This document shows, piece by piece, positions 17,663 to 25,394 of a DNA stretch of 40,755 nucleotides. The notes under the pieces are model-generated. The model did not search any database. It saw only the letters and a program-made list of their open reading frames with translations, and was not told the origin of the DNA. A program made the translations under genes and the position numbers. The number at the start of each line of letters is the position of its first letter. Position 1 is the first letter of the stretch. The stretch spans positions 1 to 40,755 of the forward strand of contig NZ_LROS01000027.1 in assembly GCF_001675165.1 (NCBI RefSeq). Reading direction: 5' to 3'. Source of the stretch: Clostridium ragsdalei P11 (GTDB taxonomy: Bacteria; Bacillota; Clostridia; Clostridiales; Clostridiaceae).

Positions 17663-18671
17663 TATAATCAATATGTGTTTTTCAGAATGTGCAGGAGCAA
17701 TATTTAAAATTGCCATTAAGATGGGTGAACTGCCAGAAAATCAAAAAGTTATAGTTTTTTCTGATGATCTTTCACATGGACCTATAAAAGATGAAGTAGA
17801 CATTGAAGAAAGAATTAATTGGTGGAGTACTGTTGATCAAGATGAGTATTTTGCTAATTGTGGTGTGGAAGATTTAAAGGAAAATTATAATACATTTCAT
17901 GATGAAATTTCTAAAGTGGAGAATAGTAATATTTTATATTTATGGTATGGTTCTGGTCAAGAAATATGTGGTATGTTATATGCTTTAGAGCTTTTAAAGG
18001 ATAGAAACTTGAATATATATTTAATAAATGTAACAGATACAATTGTTAAACATAAAGATAATGTGTATTTTGTTAGAAGTGTTGGACAAATTAATCCAGA
18101 AGATATAAAGAAATATGCTGTAGCAAAGCAAAAACTGGATTCAAATAAATATGAAGAATTACTAAGTACATGGGAGTTATTAAAAAAAGATAACTCTATG
18201 CTGCGTATTTTCAAAAATGAAAAAATAAAAAGTGAAGATGAAAATTATTTTGATATAGATATATTAAAATATATACCAAAGGAATTTAGAAAATCAGCTA
18301 GAATTGTAGGATCAGCAATGGGCAATAGTGAGGTAGAAATTTCTGATACCTATATATTTTGGCGAGTGAAAGAATTAGTTAAGTGTGGGAAAATTGATTA
18401 CAGCGGTAAATTTGGAATCATGAGAGAAATGGAAATAAAGATAACAGAAGAAGGGGTAAAGCGTTTAAGAACTAATGAAAAGGCTATGATTGTTTGGAAA
18501 AATAATAAAAAATCTTCAGATGTAAAAGAATATACGATAAATCAATATATAGAAGAAGGTAGATTAGAAGAGAAAGTAAATATAGCAAAGAAATTGAAGG
18601 ATGTGTTGAATGTGAAAATTATAGCAGATAAAACAGGTTTAACTATAGGACAAGTTAAAAATTTAAAGTAA
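17655..18671 (+). CDS. DUF1835/DUF3658-type protein, second paralogue
   Basis: The 338-residue protein aligns along its whole length with the product of 16336: MCFSECAGAIFKIA, FSDDLSHGPIKDEVDIEERI, LYLWYGSGQEICGMLYALEL, FDIDILKYIPKEFRKSARIV. More than half the positions look identical, and far more in the central block. Its DDLSHGPI is nearer the usual DUF1835 motif than the DDLSQGSI of the first copy. The C-terminal tail (IAKKLKDVLNVKIIADKTGL) is retained. It starts eight bases inside the L7/L12-like gene with AAGGAGCAGG as ribosome site. The two paralogues flanking one small gene suggest a local duplication and perhaps a heteromeric complex. Confidence 0.75.
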   Translation: MNNIINMCFSECAGAIFKIAIKMGELPENQKVIVFSDDLSHGPIKDEVDIEERINWWSTVDQDEYFANCGVEDLKENYNTFHDEISKVENSNILYLWYGSGQEICGMLYALELLKDRNLNIYLINVTDTIVKHKDNVYFVRSVGQINPEDIKKYAVAKQKLDSNKYEELLSTWELLKKDNSMLRIFKNEKIKSEDENYFDIDILKYIPKEFRKSARIVGSAMGNSEVEISDTYIFWRVKELVKCGKIDYSGKFGIMREMEIKITEEGVKRLRTNEKAMIVWKNNKKSSDVKEYTINQYIEEGRLEEKVNIAKKLKDVLNVKIIADKTGLTIGQVKNLK

Positions 18672-18704
18672 AATGAATTTACTAACTAGCTTTTAGCAAA
18701 ATAT

Positions 18705-18753
18705 AAAAAAGTTGTATCAAAATGTGTATTTTTGCAGGTGATATGGCTTTTTT
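18705..18753 (+). terminator. Terminator after the DUF1835 cassette
   Basis: AAAAAAGTTGTATCA pairs along its length with TGATATGGCTTTTTT (15 bp including G-U pairs). The T-rich 3' arm completes an intrinsic terminator that isolates the cassette from the kinase gene. Confidence 0.65.
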
Positions 18754-18760
18754 CTTAATT

Positions 18761-18809
18761 ATAAAGAAATTATTAAGTTTTATAAAGAAATGAAAAGTAT
18801 TTGTATAAT
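18761..18809 (+). promoter_or_regulatory. Kinase/lipoprotein promoter with direct-repeat operator
   Basis: ATAAAGAAAT occurs at 18761 and again at 18782, 21 bases apart (two helical turns). The second copy overlaps the -35 position of a TATAAT at 18804-18809, and no TTGACA is present. This is the layout of a promoter activated by an OmpR-type regulator, the likely one being encoded at 15479. Confidence 0.45.
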
Positions 18810-18835
18810 GATATTGTACAGGTTAGGAGAAAGAT

Positions 18836-20284
18836 ATGAAATTAAAAAAGTGGCTTATATTATCTCATTTAGCAGTTATGCTGACACCTATAATTTTGGC
18901 TTTAATTTTGTTTGTAATTATAAATGGTTACAACAGAAATACACAGGTTATGAATTATATATCTACCATGAGCAAATTTAAGGTATACGAGAAAGTACTT
19001 GATGATCCTAATATATATGATGGCAGTTCTTTAATGAATAAAAAATTTGTAATGGATGAAGATAAAAGTTCTGTTGCAATAGAAGTATACAATGCAATGG
19101 GTCAGCAGATATATTCCTCAGATGATAACATGTTAGGATATATTGACAAAAGTGAGATTTATTCTGATTTATATAAAATACAAACAGGATCTAAAGCCAA
19201 TACTTTGAAAATGCCTGTATTTAAAGATAGTAAATTAGTTGGTTTTTATAAAATAGTTATGACAAGAGATGACTTTATTCAAGCTGTAAATTATAGAACT
19301 GTTTTAGTTATTTTATGTTTTATATTTATGGTTTTAGTTGTATTCGCATTAGTAGTAATTCTTTTAAATAAAAAATTTAATAAGCCTATCAAACTCTTAA
19401 TAGAAGGCATGAATAAGTTTGCTGTTGGAGATGAGGATAATTTAAATTACAAATGTAGTGATGAAATAGGAGAGCTTATAAACCACTTTAACAATATGAA
19501 AAATGATATTGAAGAAAAAAGAAAAACCATAGAACTTCAGCAAAAATCTAAGGAGTACATGATATCCGCAATATCGCATGACTTAAAAACGCCACTTACT
19601 GCAATAAGAGCTTATGCGGAGTCAATGGAATGTGAAGAAGACCTAGATATGAAAGATTTAAAAAATAAAGTTTCTATTATACTTCGCAAAAGTGATTATA
19701 TGAAAAATATGATAGATGATCTAATGATGTACAATCTTCTTACAACAGATTATGAAATGAAATTTGTGGAACTTGAAGGATCAGAGTTATTTGAAATGCT
19801 CTTTTCAGGATATGATAAGTCTTGTGAAAAAAAGAAAATAAAACTTACTTCAAATATAGAAGTAAATGGCAAGTACAATGTAGATGTGAGACAAATGACA
19901 AGGGTAATAGATAACTTAATGGCAAATGCATTTAGATATACAAAAGAAGGAGGAGCTATATACATGGGAGCATTTTCACCTGATGAGAAACTTCCTAATT
20001 GGTTTGGAATTAATTTCCATAAGGAGATAAAAAGCTGGAAAGAAAAAAGGCTCTTGATTTTAATCAAAAATGAAGGAAGTGGAATTAAAGATAAGGAAAA
20101 GGAAAAAGTATTTATGCCATTTTATCAAAGTGATGATTCTAGAACTAAAAATATGTGGAAAGGTGTAGGGCTTGGATTAAGTATTGTACGACTTGTAATA
20201 CAAAAACATGGTGGTGAAGTAAAAGTATTTTCAGAAGAAAACAGTACTGTTTTTATATGTGCTATACCTATGGTTGAAAATTAA
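18836..20284 (+). CDS. Sensor histidine kinase (second system)
   Basis: A 482-residue kinase. TM1 is LAVMLTPIILALILFVIING (about 12-32) and TM2 is VLVILCFIFMVLVVFALVVI (about 158-180). They bound an extracytoplasmic domain of ~125 residues. A HAMP region follows, then the phosphoacceptor helix AISHDLKTPLTAIRAYAESM (His near 247) and the HATPase domain with RVIDNLMANAFRYTKEGG, KNEGSGIKD and GVGLGLSIVRLV. The ATG follows TTAGGAGAAAGAT. A lipoprotein gene is 26 bases downstream in the same unit. Confidence 0.95.
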   Translation: MKLKKWLILSHLAVMLTPIILALILFVIINGYNRNTQVMNYISTMSKFKVYEKVLDDPNIYDGSSLMNKKFVMDEDKSSVAIEVYNAMGQQIYSSDDNMLGYIDKSEIYSDLYKIQTGSKANTLKMPVFKDSKLVGFYKIVMTRDDFIQAVNYRTVLVILCFIFMVLVVFALVVILLNKKFNKPIKLLIEGMNKFAVGDEDNLNYKCSDEIGELINHFNNMKNDIEEKRKTIELQQKSKEYMISAISHDLKTPLTAIRAYAESMECEEDLDMKDLKNKVSIILRKSDYMKNMIDDLMMYNLLTTDYEMKFVELEGSELFEMLFSGYDKSCEKKKIKLTSNIEVNGKYNVDVRQMTRVIDNLMANAFRYTKEGGAIYMGAFSPDEKLPNWFGINFHKEIKSWKEKRLLILIKNEGSGIKDKEKEKVFMPFYQSDDSRTKNMWKGVGLGLSIVRLVIQKHGGEVKVFSEENSTVFICAIPMVEN

Positions 20285-20310
20285 ATAGATATTGAAGGGA
20301 GAAATTTATT

Positions 20311-21417
20311 ATGAAAAAGAAAATTATAGCAATATTGACGATGGGGATATTAACGGCAGGTATATTTAGTGGATGTGATGGACTAAAGAAAGACACTATA
20401 ATACCTGGAGATGTTATAAGTAAGGCTATGACTGCATATGAAAAGCCTAAATCCTATTACGGAGAGGCAAAGATGGAGAATTATGAAAATGGCAAGGCGG
20501 TTATGAATGGTACTATAAAGGAATGGACAGATAATTCAAACAATAAAATAAGAAGGCGTATAGAAGTTGACAACGAATCAGGTAAAGTGATATCTACAAG
20601 TGATGGAGGCAAAATGCTCATATACATGGAAAAAGAAAAAAAGGCAATGACTATGAAAGCAGATGGGGATTTGACTGACAACAGTGTTGATTATAAATCT
20701 CAACTTATGAAGGAACTTAACGCAATATCAAAAACTCATACTTTGTTTTATAAAGGTGAGGAAACTATAAATGGATTTAAAACTTACCACATATTTGCTA
20801 AACCAAAACAGGAAAAGAGTTTAATAGGAGAAGTGAATTTTTGGATAGATAAGGACAATTGGTTCTTAGTAAAAAATACGTCGGAAAATGCTAATACCAA
20901 ATCAAGTATGGAGTATACAAAGCTTGATTTTTCACCTAAGTTTGATAATAGCTTATTTACTCAAAAGCTCCCTTCTGATGTTAAGATAGAACAGATTGAT
21001 GAAAAACTTAATGAAAATAAAATTGATATGAAGCAAGCAGAAAAGATAGCAGGAAAACCTATATTAACTTTAAATGAAAAATCTGGATACAAGTTGAAAA
21101 GTATTACCTACTTGGATGCAAAGGCAGTTAAGCATAAAGAGATAAATCAGACCTATGAAAAAAATGGGGCAGAAGCTTTAATTCTTACAACTATAATTTT
21201 TAATGATAACAAAATACCTTCTAATAAAGATGATTTAAAACTTGACGGAGAAAAAGATATTACTATAAGAGGTAAAAATGGAACTTCTATGGAGGATACT
21301 ATAAAAAGTATATCATGGAGTGAAGATGGATTTAATTATGATATGCTTATACAAGATCCTTCCATGAATATGGAACAGGGTAAGAAAATAGTAGAGAGCT
21401 TGGAGCATTTCAAGTAA
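20311..21417 (+). CDS. Lipoprotein, LolA-like/DUF4367 type
   Basis: This 368-residue protein starts with a lipoprotein signal peptide (MKKKIIAILTMGILTAGIFS, lipobox FSGC with Cys 22), so it is anchored outside the membrane. The middle part (YGEAKMENYENGKAVMNGTI through FWIDKDNWFLVKN) resembles the outer-membrane-lipoprotein-sorting (LolA/LolB-like) fold that many Firmicute lipoproteins share. The C-terminal ~120 residues (GKPILTLNEKSGYKLKS to KIVESLEHF) resemble DUF4367. Exact function is unknown. Co-transcription with the kinase suggests a sensor accessory or a target of that system. Confidence 0.75.
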   Translation: MKKKIIAILTMGILTAGIFSGCDGLKKDTIIPGDVISKAMTAYEKPKSYYGEAKMENYENGKAVMNGTIKEWTDNSNNKIRRRIEVDNESGKVISTSDGGKMLIYMEKEKKAMTMKADGDLTDNSVDYKSQLMKELNAISKTHTLFYKGEETINGFKTYHIFAKPKQEKSLIGEVNFWIDKDNWFLVKNTSENANTKSSMEYTKLDFSPKFDNSLFTQKLPSDVKIEQIDEKLNENKIDMKQAEKIAGKPILTLNEKSGYKLKSITYLDAKAVKHKEINQTYEKNGAEALILTTIIFNDNKIPSNKDDLKLDGEKDITIRGKNGTSMEDTIKSISWSEDGFNYDMLIQDPSMNMEQGKKIVESLEHFK

Positions 21418-21426
21418 AAAATAAAC

Positions 21427-21465
21427 AGAGACAAGGGATGAATTGTATCCCTTGTCTCTATTTTG
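21427..21465 (+). terminator. Terminator shared by the lipoprotein and TauE genes
   Basis: AGAGACAAGGGAT and ATCCCTTGTCTCT form a perfect 13-bp stem with a 7-base loop, followed by ATTTTG. It lies between two converging genes. Confidence 0.85.
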
Positions 21466-21482
21466 ATGACTTGTAAAAAAGT

Positions 21483-22259
21483 TTAAATTATGAGCAAGGT
21501 GGCGGCTGTAATAGGAACTAAAAGCATTGCAACCTTTAATATTGGTATAGGTACTCTTTTTGTAAATTTAGCACCTATATAAGAACCTGTTATTGTACCT
21601 ACAACTACTTCAATGAGAAGGTGTATGTCTAAATATCCTAAGTGATAATATCCTGCTCCTCCAGCTAAAGCAATTGGTATAATTACCATCATAGTAGTCC
21701 CTACAGATTGACGTACTGACATACCTAGAATAAACATCAATCCGATTTGAATAAAACAAGCAGAGCCTATGCCAAATAAACCTGAAATGGCCCCTGTAAC
21801 AAGTCCTATTCCGCAGGCACGTATCCAGAAACTAGCGCCATTAGGTAAAGAATTTTTATCCTGAGAAGAATGTCTTTTTTCTATAATAAACATACGAATC
21901 CATAAAATTAAGGCTGACAAATATAACATCCCTGAAGTCATCCATTTTAATTCACTGGCAGGTATAATTGCAGAGAAATTAGAGCTAGTCCAAGAGCCAA
22001 TAGCTCCGAAAATTCCTACGGCAAGTCCCACTTTTAGTACAGCATCGCCTTCTCTATAGTGGCTAAAAGCTCCAGATATGGATGAAAAAATCATTGCAGC
22101 TAAAGCAGTTCCAAGGGATACATGAATGGTAAAACCAAAAATTACAGTCAAAATGGATATTATAAATCCAGAACCACCTGCCCCTACAAATCCAAGTGCA
22201 ATTCCAACTATGAACATTACAAGTATTATCTGCACTGCCAACGTCATTCCTTCTTTCAA
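21483..22259 (-). CDS. TauE/SafE (TSUP) family permease
   Basis: A 258-residue integral membrane protein with about eight helices in two related halves. The first half contains FVGAGGSGFIISILTVIFGF and the second SGLFGIGSACFIQIGLMFIL. This is the pattern of the sulfite/sulfonate exporter superfamily, which moves sulfur or organic anions. The listed start is a TTG without a good ribosome site. A TTG at 22241 (protein beginning MAVQIILVMF) has AAAGAAGGA six bases upstream and may be the true start. The gene is divergent from the ATPase-like gene, with repeat copy E4 between them in the sense direction of this gene. Confidence 0.85.
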   Translation of the reverse strand: MKEGMTLAVQIILVMFIVGIALGFVGAGGSGFIISILTVIFGFTIHVSLGTALAAMIFSSISGAFSHYREGDAVLKVGLAVGIFGAIGSWTSSNFSAIIPASELKWMTSGMLYLSALILWIRMFIIEKRHSSQDKNSLPNGASFWIRACGIGLVTGAISGLFGIGSACFIQIGLMFILGMSVRQSVGTTMMVIIPIALAGGAGYYHLGYLDIHLLIEVVVGTITGSYIGAKFTKRVPIPILKVAMLLVPITAATLLII

Positions 22260-22415
22260 AGTAAATATGAAAAAAACTTAACATAATGTTTGCATTATAC
22301 CATATTTTAGACGTAATATTAAAGTATGTAATGGAACTAAACGATTATTAAAAAGATGATAATTATATTAGGCATTTGAAAGAAAATAACAAGTCAAAGA
22401 TGCGACAAATATTTT

Positions 22416-22549
22416 TTATCCGATGACTACTCACTCTAATACTTACACTTTTCCAAGTGTAAGCAAAGAGTGGCTACGTCCATGGATAACAATTTCTAAG
22501 TATCAGATGAAGTTAAAAACTTAATCTGATGTCAAGAACTTTGTTTATC
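22416..22549 (-). repeat. Modular stem-loop element, copy E4
   Basis: Read on the reverse strand it begins GATAAACAAAGTTCTTGACA and forms hairpin I (CATCAGATTAAG with its partner). Hairpin II is lost. The core is closed by TTATCC/GGATAA, with CACTCT/AGAGTG and CTTACACTT/AAGTGTAAG. Compared with E3 (GCTCT/AGAGC and CCACTT/AAGTGG), both strands have changed together. Confidence 0.72.
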
Positions 22550-22554
22550 AGACA

Positions 22555-22700
22555 AGGAGGCAGGTTCTGCAGATAGTGAATCCTATCTAAGGGCTCTACC
22601 GATGCAGTATGATAAAAAATAGGCTAGCATACTGACTAGTTATTTCTTTGAAAATGCCTTAAGTATAAATTGCTAATAGCTTTAGACCTGGAAACGGAAG
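22555..22700 (+). promoter_or_regulatory. Possible structured leader of the P-type ATPase-like gene
   Basis: The stretch contains GCAG/CTGC, AGATAG/CTATCT and CAGTATG/CATACTG hairpins. An outer AGGCA (22559-22563) can pair with TGCCT (22655-22659). This gives a multi-branched fold ahead of the ribosome site GGAAGGTG. No known riboswitch consensus is recognised, and the rest of 22260-22710 holds only copy E4 and AT-rich DNA. Confidence 0.3.
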
Positions 22701-22710
22701 GTGTTAATAT

Positions 22711-25299
22711 ATGATTGAGTGGTACAAACGCTCCTGGAGTGAAATAGTAAAGGAATTAAATAGTAACACATACTATGGACTTGATGAAGATCAAATTAGC
22801 CCTCTTAGGGAAAAGTATGGGAAAAATCACATTGTTATGCCGGATAGTAAAAGTTTGTTTTATCTTACTATGGTGCAGTTTAAGGAGATATGGGTTATAT
22901 CTTTAATTTTATGTGCTGCCATATTTTCCTATTTAGGTATGTTTATACAGACATCTTTGTCTCTGCTTATAATATTTTTAAATATTTTTGCTGTAGCACT
23001 AGAACAATATAAGGAAGAGAGAAATTTTAAAGAGTTGAGGAAATTAAATTTCGGAACAGCTAGGGTAATAAGAGAAGGAAGAACTATGAGGATACCTTTT
23101 GAAGAATTGGTAGTAGGAGATATAGTTATAGTTGAACAGGGTCAATTAGTGCCAGCTGATATGAGAATTATAGAAAGCAATGATCTAAAAATAGATGAAT
23201 GCTCCGTTACAGGAGAAAGCTTTATATCGGAAAAATATGAATCCAAAATAGATGATAATGAACTGACACTTTCAGATATGAAAAATGTACTATTTAAATC
23301 ATCTTCTGTTGTTTCAGGAGATGGTACAGGGATAGTTGTAGCTGTGGGAATGGATACTCAAGTAGCTAACATGGTAAAACTTTTACTGAAAGAAGAGGCG
23401 GACAGAAAATCTTTAGGCTTTAGGCTCAATAAGATTTTTAATACATTTAGTGAAATTTTAATTTTTGGCCTTTTAATTGCTGGAGGAGTATCCAATTACA
23501 TATTTCATCATGAAATCTATTATAGCTTAAAGAGAGTGGCAAATGTATATTTACTTTCCTTGCCTCAGACATTGTCAGTAATAATTTTACTTATGGGAAT
23601 TATTTTATTTAAAAATCTAGAAAAAAGGAATATAAATTTTAAAGATTTATCTAGTGTAGAAAAACTTTCAGAGATATCCACTGTCTGTACAGATAAAGTT
23701 GGGGCTTTTTCTAAAAATAAAATGGATATTGTAAAAGCTTATGGAAGTACTGGATTTATTGATATTAGTGAGGAATCTTTAGAGGACGGCATACATGAAA
23801 GCTTGTATAGAATGATGCATATAGGGCTTCTATGCAATGATGTTAAATCTATAAATGGTAATATAGAAAACTCTAGAGAACATTTAGTAGAACAGGCTCT
23901 TATAAAATTTTGCCAACAAAATGGAATGGATAAAAAAGATTTAGATAGAAGGCATAAGAGAATATTTCAAATTTTATTCGATAGTGAACGACGTATAATG
24001 ACAACTGTAAATAGAATGGATGGCAAATATAGAGCTCATGTAAAGGGAGCATCGGATTCCATTATAGATAGATGTACTCATATGATGAAAAATGGGGTAG
24101 AAGTTGAGATAACAGAAGAAGATATAAAGGCTATAAAAGATGCGGATATTAGTATGGCTAATGATTGCCTTTATGTGGTAGCATTTGCCTATAGAAATTT
24201 CAACTATGAACCGAGTCTTAAAGAAAACATTGAGAGTAACTTAGTTTTTGTAGGGTTAATTGGTTTTGATAATATGCTCAAAGAAAATGCAGTAAATTCT
24301 ATAAAGAAGGCTCTTTCACTTTCAATTAAACCTATTATAATTACAGAAGATAATAAACTTACAGCTTTATCTGTAGGAAAAAAGCTAAATTTTGTATCTA
24401 GGCTTTCACAAATAATTTCTGGTGTGGAGATAGATAATATGACAGATGAAGAATTTGAACGTATTGGAGGAAAAGTTAGTATTTTTTCTATGATAAATTC
24501 TAAGCATAAAGTAAAGATAGTTAAGGCTTTAAAAAGTTATGGATATATAACTGCTATAACTGGGTGGAAGTTAACGGATTTGCCTGCACTTAAAATGTCT
24601 AATGTTGGAATAACTAATACTAAAAGCAACATAGTAAAAAAATTATGTGATATATTTACAGAAAATATGGATTTCATGAGTATTATAGATACAATAGAAG
24701 ATTCAAGAAAAATTATGCATATGATAAAAAAAATGATTGTGTATATTATAAGTTGTAGTACCGGTTTTTTTGCGTTTTTAATGATAAGTTTGTTGTTTGA
24801 TCTTAATATTTCCAATAGTATGATTGTGGAGTCACTCTGGTTCAACAGCGCACTTGTATTTTTATCATCCCTAGCTCTTATGTGTCAGTACAAGGAAGAA
24901 GAAGGAGACTATGATACGTATACTATTGATAAAGATATAATTAGAGAAAACATGAGTTTTATTGTTTTTGGAGGATTTTTAATGGGGGTTTTAGCGTTTG
25001 GAGTTTTTTACTTTGCTAGTATACAAAAAAATAGATTTCCGTTATTTACTTCTATTTCGTTACTAAATACCTGTGCTGTGTTATTTATATACAGTTTTTC
25101 AAATGAAAAATTTTTTAATAACATATATTCAAATGCAATTGTAATCACAAATGTTATTGTTCAGTTGATTGGTATATTAGTTTTAGGAAATTTTCAGATT
25201 TTATTTGACATAAATTACTGGAAGATTTTTTTAATTGGCACTGTCATTTGGTTTATATTTTGTATGGTCTATAAATTTAGTAAAAATGAGTATGTTTAA
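22711..25299 (+). CDS. P-type ATPase-like protein with degenerate catalytic motifs
   Basis: The 862-residue protein has the full layout of a cation P-type ATPase: N-terminal domain, paired helices, actuator domain with SVTGES (about 165), P/N domains and six C-terminal helices. The N domain keeps FDSERRIMTTV and KGASDSI. Several invariant motifs are changed. DKTGT reads DKVGA (Asp near residue 328 retained). GDGxNDxPAL reads GWKLTDLPAL (first Mg-binding Asp replaced by Trp). The TM4 motif PEGL reads PQTL. The hinge TGD reads TED. The frame is long and intact, so it is maintained. It may be a slow or inactive pump, or a regulator that uses the fold. The ion specificity is unknown. Confidence 0.85.
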   Translation: MIEWYKRSWSEIVKELNSNTYYGLDEDQISPLREKYGKNHIVMPDSKSLFYLTMVQFKEIWVISLILCAAIFSYLGMFIQTSLSLLIIFLNIFAVALEQYKEERNFKELRKLNFGTARVIREGRTMRIPFEELVVGDIVIVEQGQLVPADMRIIESNDLKIDECSVTGESFISEKYESKIDDNELTLSDMKNVLFKSSSVVSGDGTGIVVAVGMDTQVANMVKLLLKEEADRKSLGFRLNKIFNTFSEILIFGLLIAGGVSNYIFHHEIYYSLKRVANVYLLSLPQTLSVIILLMGIILFKNLEKRNINFKDLSSVEKLSEISTVCTDKVGAFSKNKMDIVKAYGSTGFIDISEESLEDGIHESLYRMMHIGLLCNDVKSINGNIENSREHLVEQALIKFCQQNGMDKKDLDRRHKRIFQILFDSERRIMTTVNRMDGKYRAHVKGASDSIIDRCTHMMKNGVEVEITEEDIKAIKDADISMANDCLYVVAFAYRNFNYEPSLKENIESNLVFVGLIGFDNMLKENAVNSIKKALSLSIKPIIITEDNKLTALSVGKKLNFVSRLSQIISGVEIDNMTDEEFERIGGKVSIFSMINSKHKVKIVKALKSYGYITAITGWKLTDLPALKMSNVGITNTKSNIVKKLCDIFTENMDFMSIIDTIEDSRKIMHMIKKMIVYIISCSTGFFAFLMISLLFDLNISNSMIVESLWFNSALVFLSSLALMCQYKEEEGDYDTYTIDKDIIRENMSFIVFGGFLMGVLAFGVFYFASIQKNRFPLFTSISLLNTCAVLFIYSFSNEKFFNNIYSNAIVITNVIVQLIGILVLGNFQILFDINYWKIFLIGTVIWFIFCMVYKFSKNEYV

Positions 25300-25343
25300 C
25301 CTGTTATTTTTTGGATAATATAAAGTAACAGGAGGTGGATTTT

Positions 25344-25394
25344 TTGACTTTACTATATTATGATTATTACTACAATAGGTTAAGGAAGATATGA
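25344..25394 (+). CDS. Tyrosine-rich 16-residue leader peptide upstream of comEC
   Basis: TTG at 25344 lies seven bases after a perfect AGGAGGTG, the best ribosome site in this interval. It opens a 16-codon frame encoding MTLLYYDYYYNRLRKI, with five Tyr in six codons. Its TGA overlaps the comEC ATG (ATGA). comEC has only a modest site of its own (AAGGAAG). This suggests translational coupling, and possibly sensing of Tyr-tRNA supply. It could also be an accidental frame; the strong ribosome site and exact overlap argue against chance. Confidence 0.5.
   Translation: MTLLYYDYYYNRLRKI

Noticed and set aside
18790-18981. 63-codon frame overlapping the kinase start
   Set aside because: Out of frame with the kinase and lacking a ribosome site; the kinase ATG at 18836 has a good one.
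22555-22700. Leader as a NiCo, Mn2+ or M-box riboswitch
   Set aside because: Only a generic branched shape is seen; the conserved bases of those classes are not present.
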